NCBI RefSeq assembly: GCF_003259315.1 | Contig: NZ_QLLT01000009.1 | Coordinates: 186,001-250,000 of the forward strand | Direction of reading: 5' to 3' | Origin: Kitasatospora sp. SolWspMP-SS2h | GTDB lineage: Bacteria; Actinomycetota; Actinomycetes; Streptomycetales; Streptomycetaceae | DNA length: 64,000 bases | Shown: piece after piece, positions 57,503-64,000 of the stretch | Layout of the letters: each line of letters begins with the position of its first letter | Position numbering within the stretch: the first letter of the stretch is position 1 | Notes under the pieces: model-generated | What the model was told of the DNA's origin: nothing | Seen by the model: the letters and a program-made list of their open reading frames with translations, nothing else | The model's database searches: none | Made by a program: the position numbers and the translations under genes

Positions 57503-58897
57503 GTGAGCCTTCGCCTGTACGACACCATGACCCGCCAGGTACGCGACTTCGTCCCGCTGGTGCCGGGCTGTGTCTCGATCTACCTGTGCGGCGCCACGGT
57601 CCAGGCACCGCCGCACATCGGGCACATCCGGTCCGGCCTCAACTTCGACGTGATGCAGCGGTGGTTCCGCTACCGCGGCTACGACGTCACCTTCGTCCGC
57701 AACGTCACCGACATCGACGACAAGGTGATCGCCAAGGGGCGCGAGCAGTCCACCGACTGGTGGAAGATCGCGTACGCCAACGAGCGCGCCTTCAACGACG
57801 GTTACACCGTCCTCGGGTGCCTGCCGCCGAGCGCCGAACCGCGCGCCACCGGGCACGTCCCGGAGATGATCGAGATGATGCGCGGCCTGATCGAGCGCGG
57901 CCACGCGTACGCCGCCGACGGCAACGTGTACTTCGCGGTGACCACCTTCCCGGAGTACCTGGCCCTCTCCAACCAGGAGTTGGAGAACCTGCGGCAGCCC
58001 TCCGGCGACAACGAGACCGGCAAGCGCGACCCGCGCGACTTCGCGATGTGGAAGGCCGCCAAGCCCGGCGAGCCGAGCTGGGAGACGCCCTGGGGCCGCG
58101 GCCGCCCGGGCTGGCACCTGGAGTGCTCGGCGATGGCGCACAAGTACCTGGGCCGCGCCTTCGACATCCACGGCGGCGGGCTCGACCTGATCTTCCCGCA
58201 CCACGAGAACGAGATCGCCCAGTCCCGGGCCTTCGGCGACGAGTTCGCCAACTTCTGGGTCCACAACGCCTGGGTGACGCTGGCCGGCGAGAAGATGTCC
58301 AAGTCGCTCGGCAACTCGGTGCTGGTCTCCGAGATGGTCCGGCGCTGGCGGCCGATCGTGCTGCGCTACTACCTGGCCGGCCCGCACTACCGCTCGATGA
58401 TCGAGTACAGCGAGGAGTCGCTGCGCGAGGCCGAGACCGGGTTCGCCCGGATCGAGGGCTTCATCGAGCGGGCCGTGGAGCGCTGCGGCCCGGTCGACCC
58501 CGCCCCCGAGGTGCCGCTCTCCTTCGCCGAGGCGATGGACGACGACCTGGGCGTCCCGCAGGCGCTCGCGGCCGTGCACATGGCCGTCCGGCAGGGCAAC
58601 AGCGCGCTCGGCGCGGACGACAAGGAGTCCACCGCGGCCCGGCTGGCGGAGGTCCGGGCGATGCTCGGCGTGCTCGGCCTCGACCCGCTCGACGAGCAGT
58701 GGGCCGGCGGCGCCGAGCAGGGCGAGGAACTCGGCGGCGTGGTGGACGCCCTGGTCCGGCTGGTCCTCGACCAGCGCCAGGCCGCCCGCGCCCGCAAGGA
58801 CTTCGCCACCGCGGACACCATCCGCGACCAGCTCGGCGCCGCCGGGCTGGCGATCGAGGACACCCCGTCCGGCCCGCGCTGGACGATCGGGCAGTGA
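57503..58897 (+). CDS. cysS: Cysteinyl-tRNA synthetase
   Basis: 464 residues from a GTG at 57503. Class I motifs are complete: HIGH in APPHIGHIRSGLNFD (about 36-50) and KMSKS in GEKMSKSLGNSVL (about 258-270). Zinc ligands are expected at CGATVQ, GWHLECSAMA and FPHHENEIAQS. The C-terminal anticodon-binding domain has QRQAARARKDFATADTIRDQLGAAGLAIEDTPSGPRW. It charges tRNA-Cys. The frame could extend to 57464, but the GTG context fits the family length. Confidence 0.96.
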   Translation: MSLRLYDTMTRQVRDFVPLVPGCVSIYLCGATVQAPPHIGHIRSGLNFDVMQRWFRYRGYDVTFVRNVTDIDDKVIAKGREQSTDWWKIAYANERAFNDGYTVLGCLPPSAEPRATGHVPEMIEMMRGLIERGHAYAADGNVYFAVTTFPEYLALSNQELENLRQPSGDNETGKRDPRDFAMWKAAKPGEPSWETPWGRGRPGWHLECSAMAHKYLGRAFDIHGGGLDLIFPHHENEIAQSRAFGDEFANFWVHNAWVTLAGEKMSKSLGNSVLVSEMVRRWRPIVLRYYLAGPHYRSMIEYSEESLREAETGFARIEGFIERAVERCGPVDPAPEVPLSFAEAMDDDLGVPQALAAVHMAVRQGNSALGADDKESTAARLAEVRAMLGVLGLDPLDEQWAGGAEQGEELGGVVDALVRLVLDQRQAARARKDFATADTIRDQLGAAGLAIEDTPSGPRWTIGQ

Positions 58898-59018
58898 CAC
58901 CGGGCCGGACCACCGGCCGCCGGTAGTACCAGTAGCCCTCCGGGGCGCGCCGGGGCCGTACCTTTGTAGGGGTGCGGCCCCGACGCACGAAGCAGACGCA
59001 GAGACAGGAAGTACAACC

Positions 59019-60011
59019 ATGGCCGGCAACAGCCAGCGCAGGAACCGCCGCAACCCCGGATCGAAGAAGGGTGCCAGCGTCGGTACCGGCGGCCACAGCC
59101 GGAAGGGACTCCAGGGCAAGGGCCCGACCCCGCCCGGCGAGGCCCGCAAGGGCCACCCCAAGCAGCGCGCCGCCAACGCGGCCGTCAAGCGCGAGCGCGA
59201 CGCCAAGTCCCGCGCGGGCATGCGCCGCGCCGGCGGCGGCTCCCGCAGCGGGCGCGGCGGCGCGGGCGCGGCCGAGCTGGTGGTGGGCCGCAACTCGGTG
59301 GTCGAGGCGCTCCAGGGCGGCGTCCCGGCGACCGCGCTCTACGTGCAGCAGTTCCTCGACACCGACGACCGGGTCCGGGACGCCTTCCAGGCCGCCAACG
59401 AGCGCGGCGTCCCGCTGATGGAGGCCCCGCGCGCCCAGCTGGACCAGATGACCGGCGGCCTCAACCACCAGGGCCTGGTGCTGCAGGTCCCGCCGTACGA
59501 GTACGCGCACCCCGACGACCTGCTGGAGGGCGCCGCCGAGAACGGGGAGGACGCGCTGATCGTCGCGCTGGACGGCGTCACCGACTCCCGCAACCTCGGC
59601 GCCGTGGTCCGCTCCGCCGCCGCGTTCGGCGCGCACGGCGTGGTGATCCCGGAGCGCCGGGCGGCCGGCATGACCGCGGGCGCCTGGAAGACCTCCTCCG
59701 GCGCGGCGGCGCGGCTGCCCGTGGCGCGCGCCACCAACCTGACCCGCGCGCTGGAGGCGTACCAGAAGGCCGGCGTCATGGTGGTCGGCCTGGCCGCCGA
59801 CGGCGAGGCCGAGATCGGCGACCTGGACGCGCTGACCGGCCCCGTGGTGATCGTGGCCGGCTCCGAGGGCAAGGGCCTGTCCCGGCTGGTCTCGGAGACC
59901 TGCGACCTGCTGGTGCGCATCCCGATGCCGGGCCGGACCGAGTCGCTGAACGCCGGTGTGGCGGCGGGCATCGTGCTGTACGAGGCCGCCCGGCTGCGCG
60001 CCAAGCGCTGA
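59019..60011 (+). CDS. rlmB: 23S rRNA (guanosine-2'-O)-methyltransferase, TrmH/SpoU family
   Basis: 330 residues. A basic, Gly/Lys/Arg-rich extension (1-75) resembles a ribosomal-RNA-binding tail. An L30e-like domain (VVGRNSVVEALQGGVPATALYVQQFLD) precedes the SPOUT methyltransferase with LIVALDGVTDSRNLGAVVRSAAAFGAHGVVIPERRAAGMT, LDALTGPVVIVAGSEGKGLSRLVSETCDLLVRIPMPGRTESLNAGVAAGIVLYEAAR. The knot motifs (NLGAVVRSA, GSEGKG, SLNAGVAAG) fit RlmB. It adds 2'-O-methyl to G2251 of 23S rRNA. Confidence 0.93.
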   Translation: MAGNSQRRNRRNPGSKKGASVGTGGHSRKGLQGKGPTPPGEARKGHPKQRAANAAVKRERDAKSRAGMRRAGGGSRSGRGGAGAAELVVGRNSVVEALQGGVPATALYVQQFLDTDDRVRDAFQAANERGVPLMEAPRAQLDQMTGGLNHQGLVLQVPPYEYAHPDDLLEGAAENGEDALIVALDGVTDSRNLGAVVRSAAAFGAHGVVIPERRAAGMTAGAWKTSSGAAARLPVARATNLTRALEAYQKAGVMVVGLAADGEAEIGDLDALTGPVVIVAGSEGKGLSRLVSETCDLLVRIPMPGRTESLNAGVAAGIVLYEAARLRAKR

Positions 60012-60215
60012 CGCGGGGGTGCGGTGGCGCCGCGGTGCGACGGCGCCGCGGTGCGGGGTGCCGCGTCACGGTGGCGCCGCGGTGGCGCGTCGTTTTCGTG
60101 GGGGAACCGGTCGGGTCCGGTCGGGCCCGATCGGTTTTCTCATGATCACTTCAAATCCTCTCCCGGAATCCACCCGGGAGAGTGTCCTCGGGGCCCGTCA
60201 CCCGGTTAGAGGGGT

Positions 60216-61859
60216 GTGGACACCAGAACACCTCTGCGCCTCGGGCAGCGCCCCGCGGGGATAGACGACGGTCCGGGCCTCAACACGGTCCGGGTGCCGT
60301 CCGACCCGTCGAGGCTCAGCAGCACCCAGGCCAGTTTCCGGGTCAGGCTCTCCGCCCCGGTGGCCCCGATGATCGACGCCCCGGCCGGTGCCGCCTTCGG
60401 TGACCCGTACGGCCTGCGCAGCGGCGTCACCCCGCAGATCGTGGTGCCCGCGGCGTCGGTGCCCGCGCTGGCCGGGATCACCGCCGCCTCGGTCACCGGC
60501 GGGGCCCCCCGCCGCAAGGCCCGGGTGGTCACCGCCTGGAGCGGCCGGACCGGGCCCGGCGACACCGCCGCCACCCAGCTCCTGGAAGCCGTCCGGCTGA
60601 CCACCGTGCCCGCCCCCGCCAAGGGCTTCGAGGACGACGACACCCAGCAGCTCCAGGGCGTCCCGCGCCAGTACGGCCCCGCCGGCACCCCGGGCGAGAC
60701 CCCGCACGTCGGCGTCCCCGAACTGCTGGACGAGTCGGTCCGGATCGGCGCCGGGCGCAGCTGGCAGCCCGAGGGCGAGCTGCCGGAGGTGCCGTCGCTC
60801 AGCGAGGGCTCCAAGCACGCCTGGTACCCCGGCCGCCGGGTCGACCTGGGCCTGGTGCTGCTGCCGCTGCGGGTGCTGCTCGGCTCGCTGTCGGTGTACG
60901 CCGGGTTCAGCAAGCTGTGCGACCCGGTGTACTTCGACGGCGGCGAGCGCGGCTCGATGATGCGCTGGCTGTCCTCGCTGCACCCGTGGAAGGTCGCCCA
61001 GCCGCTGCTGGACTTCGCGATGGCCCACCCGGTGGGCGCCGGGCTCGCGGTCTCCTTCCTGGAGATCGTGGTCGGCGTGCTCTCCATCCTGGGCCTGTGG
61101 CAGCGGCTCGCGGCCGGCACCGCGATGGCGCTCTCCGCGGCGCTGCTGTTCACCGTGAGCTGGAAGGCGGTGCCGGTCTACGACACCCCCGACCTGATCT
61201 TCCTCGCGGCCTGGAGCCCGCTGCTGATGGCCGGGGCCCCGTTCGCCTCGCTGGACGGCCGGATCGCCCTGGAGGCGTTCCGCCGGCACGGGCCCGGCGA
61301 ACCCGGCGCGGTCCGGCGGCGGATGCTGCGCCGGCGCGGCGTGGTCACCGCCGTGGTGGTCGGCCTCACCCTGCTCTCCGGCTCGCTGCTCGGCGCGGCG
61401 GTCCGCACCGGCGGCAGCACCGCGCCGGTCGAGCCGCCCACCGACTTCGGCTCCCCGGTCTGGCCGAGCAACAGCCCCTCGCCGACCCCCACCCCGTCGC
61501 CCACGCCCACCCCCACGCCGAGCCCCACCCAGGGCCAGGGCCAGAGCAAGGCCCCGGCCGCGCCCTCGCCCTCGTCCAGCCGCAGCGGCGGCAAGGCCAA
61601 GCCGTCCGGCGGCACCCCCTCCGGGGGCTCCACGCCGACCGCCCGCAGCGGCGGCGGCCCGGGCACCTCCGGCACCGGTAGCACTGGCGGCAGCAACGGC
61701 AACGGCGGCTCCGCCGGCGGCACCGGCACGGGCGGCGCCCCCGCCGGGACGCCGCGCACCGCGCCGCCCTCGCACGGCGTGATCGGCGGCCTGCTGGGCA
61801 GCGGGCCGCCGCTGCTCGAACTCGGCATGAGCCCGCAGCGCCCCGCGCCCGCCGCCTGA
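60216..61859 (+). CDS. DoxX-family membrane protein with Pro/Ser/Gly-rich tail
   Basis: 547 residues from an ATG at 60216. A long hydrophilic N-terminal region (1-200) contains ETPHVGVPELLDESVRIGAGRSW. The DoxX-type membrane domain (about 205-400) has LVLLPLRVLLGSLSVYAGFSKLCDPVYFD, VSFLEIVVGVLSILGLWQRLAAGTAMALSAALLF and DLIFLAAWSPLLMAG, about six helices. A C-terminal low-complexity region (PTPSPTPTPSP, then Gly/Ser) ends it. DoxX proteins are associated with quinone-linked oxidation and redox stress. It sits between rlmB and the nucleotidyltransferase. Confidence 0.85.
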   Translation: MDTRTPLRLGQRPAGIDDGPGLNTVRVPSDPSRLSSTQASFRVRLSAPVAPMIDAPAGAAFGDPYGLRSGVTPQIVVPAASVPALAGITAASVTGGAPRRKARVVTAWSGRTGPGDTAATQLLEAVRLTTVPAPAKGFEDDDTQQLQGVPRQYGPAGTPGETPHVGVPELLDESVRIGAGRSWQPEGELPEVPSLSEGSKHAWYPGRRVDLGLVLLPLRVLLGSLSVYAGFSKLCDPVYFDGGERGSMMRWLSSLHPWKVAQPLLDFAMAHPVGAGLAVSFLEIVVGVLSILGLWQRLAAGTAMALSAALLFTVSWKAVPVYDTPDLIFLAAWSPLLMAGAPFASLDGRIALEAFRRHGPGEPGAVRRRMLRRRGVVTAVVVGLTLLSGSLLGAAVRTGGSTAPVEPPTDFGSPVWPSNSPSPTPTPSPTPTPTPSPTQGQGQSKAPAAPSPSSSRSGGKAKPSGGTPSGGSTPTARSGGGPGTSGTGSTGGSNGNGGSAGGTGTGGAPAGTPRTAPPSHGVIGGLLGSGPPLLELGMSPQRPAPAA

Positions 61860-61887
61860 CGGCCGACCCCGCGCGGAACGACACACG

Positions 61888-61927
61888 CCGTAGGGCCCCT
61901 CCCGGACGTCCGGGAGGGGCCCTACGG
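61888..61927. terminator. 40-nt perfect palindrome, bidirectional terminator
   Basis: Each half (CCGTAGGGCCCCTCCCGGAC and its complement) is exact over 20 bp, between the convergent DoxX gene and nucleotidyltransferase gene; the loop is formed by the central GGACGTCC. Confidence 0.85.
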
Positions 61928-62073
61928 CTCTGCTCCGGTGTCTTCGGTGCCCCGTATGGCCCCCGGGGCCGTCGGCGGTCGTGCCTGGGCTTCCCCCTCG
62001 GGCAGCGGGACGCCCCGGAGCGCGTTCCGCTGCCTCCGGGGCGTCGTGGCGGGTCCGTACCGGGCGCCGTGGA

Positions 62074-62823
62074 CTACCGTCGGGACGCGGAGAGTTCCTT
62101 GGCGGCCTCGGTGAGGTCCTTGGCGGTGTCGATGGCGCGCCAGTAGCAGCCCTGCGGGAGCTGGTAGCCGGCCAGCCGGCGTTCGCGGGCCAGCTGCGGG
62201 AAGGTGGTGCGCTCGTGGTCGCCGACCTCGGGGAGCAGCTCGCGGAAGCCCGGGGCGAAGACGTACAGGCCCGCGTTGATCAGGAACGGGGACGGCGGAG
62301 CCTCGATGAAGTCCAGCACGTTGCCGAAGCGGTCGGTCTCCACCGCGCCCCACGGGATGCGCGGGCGGGCCAGCGCGAGGGTGGCGGTGGCGGCGCGCTC
62401 GTGGTGGAAGGCGGCCATTTCGCGCAGGCTGAACCTGGTCCAGATGTCGCCGTTGGTGGCGTACCAGGGCTCGGCGGGGCGCGGCAGGGAGGCGGCGGCG
62501 TAGCGCAACCCGCCGCCGCGGCCCAGGGGTTCGGCCTCCACCACGGTCCGGGTGCGCAGCGGCAGGTCGGCCCGTTCCAGCCACTCCTGGAGCACCTCGG
62601 CGAGGTGGCCGCAGGAGATCACCACGTCGGTGACGCCCTCGGCGGCCAGCCACTCCAGCTGGTGTCCGATGATCGGCTTGCCGGTGCCGGGGATCTCCAC
62701 CAGTGGCTTGGGCCGGTCGTCGGTGTACGGCCGCAGCCGGGAGCCCTGTCCGCCCGCCAGGATCACCGCCTGGGTGACGGCGGGGGCGGTGGCACCCGGG
62801 GCGGTGCCGGTGTCTGCTGTCAT
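62074..62823 (-). CDS. Sugar nucleotidyltransferase (NTP_transferase family)
   Basis: 249 residues from an ATG at 62823. The nucleotide-binding signature AVILAGGQGSRLRPYTDDRPKPLVEI (about 18-43), the metal site ATNGDIWTRF and the C-terminal YWRAIDTAKDLTEAAKEL are typical of single-domain mannose-1-P/glucose-1-P type transferases. It activates a sugar-1-phosphate; which sugar is not known. Placement next to the DoxX and msiK genes matches Streptomyces backbone order as I recall it. Confidence 0.92.
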   Translation of the reverse strand: MTADTGTAPGATAPAVTQAVILAGGQGSRLRPYTDDRPKPLVEIPGTGKPIIGHQLEWLAAEGVTDVVISCGHLAEVLQEWLERADLPLRTRTVVEAEPLGRGGGLRYAAASLPRPAEPWYATNGDIWTRFSLREMAAFHHERAATATLALARPRIPWGAVETDRFGNVLDFIEAPPSPFLINAGLYVFAPGFRELLPEVGDHERTTFPQLARERRLAGYQLPQGCYWRAIDTAKDLTEAAKELSASRR

Positions 62824-62975
62824 GCGCGCCACGATAGCGGGCCCGCTCGGCCCGGCCCGGGCCGCGTCGGGGGCGGGCACCCCCGGTGCGCGGCCGGCCG
62901 GTTGGTTGGGCCCGGGCGCGGGCCGCCGCCGGGACCGTCGGAGCCGTCAGGGCCGCTTCTCCCGTGCGCGGTCGG

Positions 62976-63413
62976 TCAGTTGACCACGCCGGCGGCGAAC
63001 GAGCCGTCGCAGACCGGGCGGGCGAAGGAGCGGGCGCGCTTCGCGTCGCCCTGGTACTTCTTCACCGCGGCGCGGCCTAGCTCGCCGGCCAGTGCGGTGC
63101 AGTACGGGGTCAGCGACGGGTTCTCGCGCATGGTGCGCTCGAGCAGGTCGAGGGCGGTGCCCGGGTTGTGGTTCTTCAGCTCCTCCATCAGGTCCACCCG
63201 GAGGGCGTCCTGCGGGGCGAGCCCCTGGGTGTTGGGGGCCGTGGCGGTGCGGCCGATGGTGCCGTCGCCGCTGGAGGCCGCCACCACCTGCTGGTCCAGG
63301 CCCGTCGGTGGGGCCCACGGGACGCGGGTGACGGCGAGCGTGCCGGTGGTCACCAGGACCACCGGCAGCGTGAGGGCAACGGTCTGGGCGATGCGGCGCA
63401 CGAGCTGTTTCAC
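62976..63413 (-). CDS. Membrane-anchored or secreted protein of unknown function
   Basis: 145 residues. The N-terminus (VRRIAQTVALTLPVVLVTTGTLAV, 5-28) is a signal anchor. The exported part has VDLMEELKNHNPGTALDLLERTMRENPSLTPYCTALAGELGRAAVKKYQGDAKRARSFARPVCDGSFAAGVVN, with two Cys that may form a disulfide. I recall a conserved unassigned Streptomyces gene at this position beside msiK. No enzymatic motif is visible. Confidence 0.8.
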   Translation of the reverse strand: MKQLVRRIAQTVALTLPVVLVTTGTLAVTRVPWAPPTGLDQQVVAASSGDGTIGRTATAPNTQGLAPQDALRVDLMEELKNHNPGTALDLLERTMRENPSLTPYCTALAGELGRAAVKKYQGDAKRARSFARPVCDGSFAAGVVN

Positions 63414-63611
63414 GCACAGGAGAGTAGCGGTGCGTGGCGGGGCGGGCGCGCCGCGTTACACCATCGGGTGACCGCTGTCCCGTTTTGTTCCGCCATCGGG
63501 TTGACGCCGCGTCCGCAGGAGTGACGGAAGCGTCCGGGGAGCGTCACTATCGCGGCCGGAAGTGTCCGGGGAGCCGCCGGGCCGGGTGCGCGGGGACGTT
63601 CCGGGAACGCC

Positions 63612-63647
63612 GGAACCCCCTGCCGACCGCCGTGGGCAGGGGGTTCC
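63612..63647 (-). terminator. Hairpin downstream of msiK
   Basis: Perfect 13-bp stem GGAACCCCCTGCC (63612-63624) / GGCAGGGGGTTCC (63635-63647) with a 10-nt loop, in the 332-bp gap 63414-63745 that has no gene. Confidence 0.75.
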
Positions 63648-63672
63648 GTGGAAGAAGCGGAGAGCGGGGGGC

Positions 63673-63698
63673 GGGCGCCGCCGTCAGGTACGGCGCCC
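63673..63698 (-). terminator. Second hairpin downstream of msiK
   Basis: GGGCGCCG (63673-63680) pairs with CGGCGCCC (63691-63698), 48 bp after the msiK stop; tandem with the hairpin at 63612. Confidence 0.6.
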
Positions 63699-63713
63699 CT
63701 CCTCCGGTGCTCT

Positions 63714-63744
63714 CGTCTGCGTCTGCGTCTGCGTCTGCGTCAGC
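63714..63744 (-). repeat. Hexanucleotide GTCTGC/GTCAGC tandem repeat at the msiK stop
   Basis: Five to six copies of GTCTGC followed by GTCAGC GTCAGC (minus strand: GCTGAC, GCAGAC) begin directly after the msiK stop codon. Slippage here would not change the protein because the repeat is downstream of the TGA. Confidence 0.75.
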
Positions 63745-63745
63745 G

Positions 63746-64000
63746 TCAGCGGCTGAGGCGCTTGCCGCCCTCGGCCTCGGTGGTGAACACGTGCGGCTCG
63801 TTGCCGACCGGCACGATGTGGATGGTCTCGCCGCGCTGCGGGATCTCGCGGCTGTGCACGCGGACCACGATGTCCTTGTCCTCGCCGGACACCTGGGTGG
63901 TGCCGTACACGTAGCCGTCGGCGCCGAGCTCCTCGACCACGTTGACGACGACCGCGACGCCTTCGAGGCCGCCGGCCGGGACGACCTGGAAGTGCTCGGG
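63746..64000 (-). CDS. msiK: Sugar ABC transporter ATP-binding subunit, C-terminal part (MsiK-like)
   Basis: The 84 visible residues (cut by the right edge) are the C-terminal regulatory TOBE domain of a MalK/UgpC-type ATPase: VVVNVVEELGADGYVYGTTQVSGEDKDIVVRVH, then EIPQRGETIHIVPVGNEPHVFTTEAEGGKRLSR. In Streptomyces MsiK energises many different sugar ABC importers. The assignment to msiK rather than another MalK-type ATPase rests on the neighbouring order. Two hairpins and a hexamer repeat follow its stop. Confidence 0.85.
   Translation of the reverse strand, partial: PEHFQVVPAGGLEGVAVVVNVVEELGADGYVYGTTQVSGEDKDIVVRVHSREIPQRGETIHIVPVGNEPHVFTTEAEGGKRLSR

Overview
The window is 64 kb of very GC-rich actinobacterial chromosome. 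Divergent and convergent gene pairs, many GTG starts, overlapping ATGA/GTGA junctions and proteins such as MshA, CarD, an AA10 LPMO and an MsiK-like ATPase point to Streptomycetaceae (Streptomyces or Kitasatospora). From about 43 kb to the end the order mshA - YbjN protein - gpmA - phoU/phoR/phoP - carD - ispD - ispF - cysS - rlmB - DoxX protein - nucleotidyltransferase - msiK is the core order I recall from Streptomyces coelicolor, so this half is conserved backbone. No rRNA, tRNA, CRISPR array, prophage or intact insertion sequence was seen.

Layout. 0-7 kb: an ECF sigma factor cut by the left edge with a coupled membrane protein, a Ser/Thr kinase, a K+ channel gene coupled to a large membrane protein, a solitary tatA and two DUF202 proteins. 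7-12 kb: a multidrug MFS pump divergent from its TetR repressor, a cupin, a long-chain-type acyl-CoA dehydrogenase and a small secreted Asn/Gly-rich protein. 12-17 kb: an HSP90-family ATPase translationally coupled to a TPR protein. 17-29 kb: a CDF metal transporter, a ThrE-type exporter, an NlpC/P60 hydrolase, an Eis-type acetyltransferase, a TetR regulator, a GNAT, and an MFS/LysR divergent pair. 29-36 kb: YceI, a MoxR ATPase coupled to a VWA/metallopeptidase protein, and a SNF2 helicase followed by what looks like the last 54 codons of its usual SWIM zinc-finger partner. 36-41 kb: an alpha/beta hydrolase, a HAD hydrolase remnant, an XRE - HbhA-like - DUF2516 cluster, a SpoIIE-type phosphatase and a macrodomain protein. 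41-43 kb: a thioester-domain, LPxTG-type surface protein.

43-64 kb is mostly housekeeping: mycothiol synthesis (mshA), glycolysis (gpmA), phosphate sensing (phoU, phoR, phoP with a PHO-box-like array in the divergent promoter), transcription (carD), isoprenoid precursors (ispD, ispF), cysS, rlmB and the 3' end of a sugar ABC transporter ATPase. Accessory items among them are a SLATT-like membrane protein, two small unknown genes, an LPMO gene with a DasR-box-like site, and a 59-residue cysteine-rich peptide gene.

Regulatory sequence is readable. There are long perfect hairpins at most convergent junctions, a perfect CTTGCAATTGCAAG operator before the XRE gene, and paired AGAC/GTCT sites before the TetR/MFS pair. 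Several intergenic regions carry short degenerate tandem or inverted repeats; one 333-bp region has 23-nt inverted terminal arms like a small non-autonomous element. The best candidates for something new are the HSP90-TPR pair, the Cys-rich peptide, the decayed SWIM partner and the inverted-repeat element.
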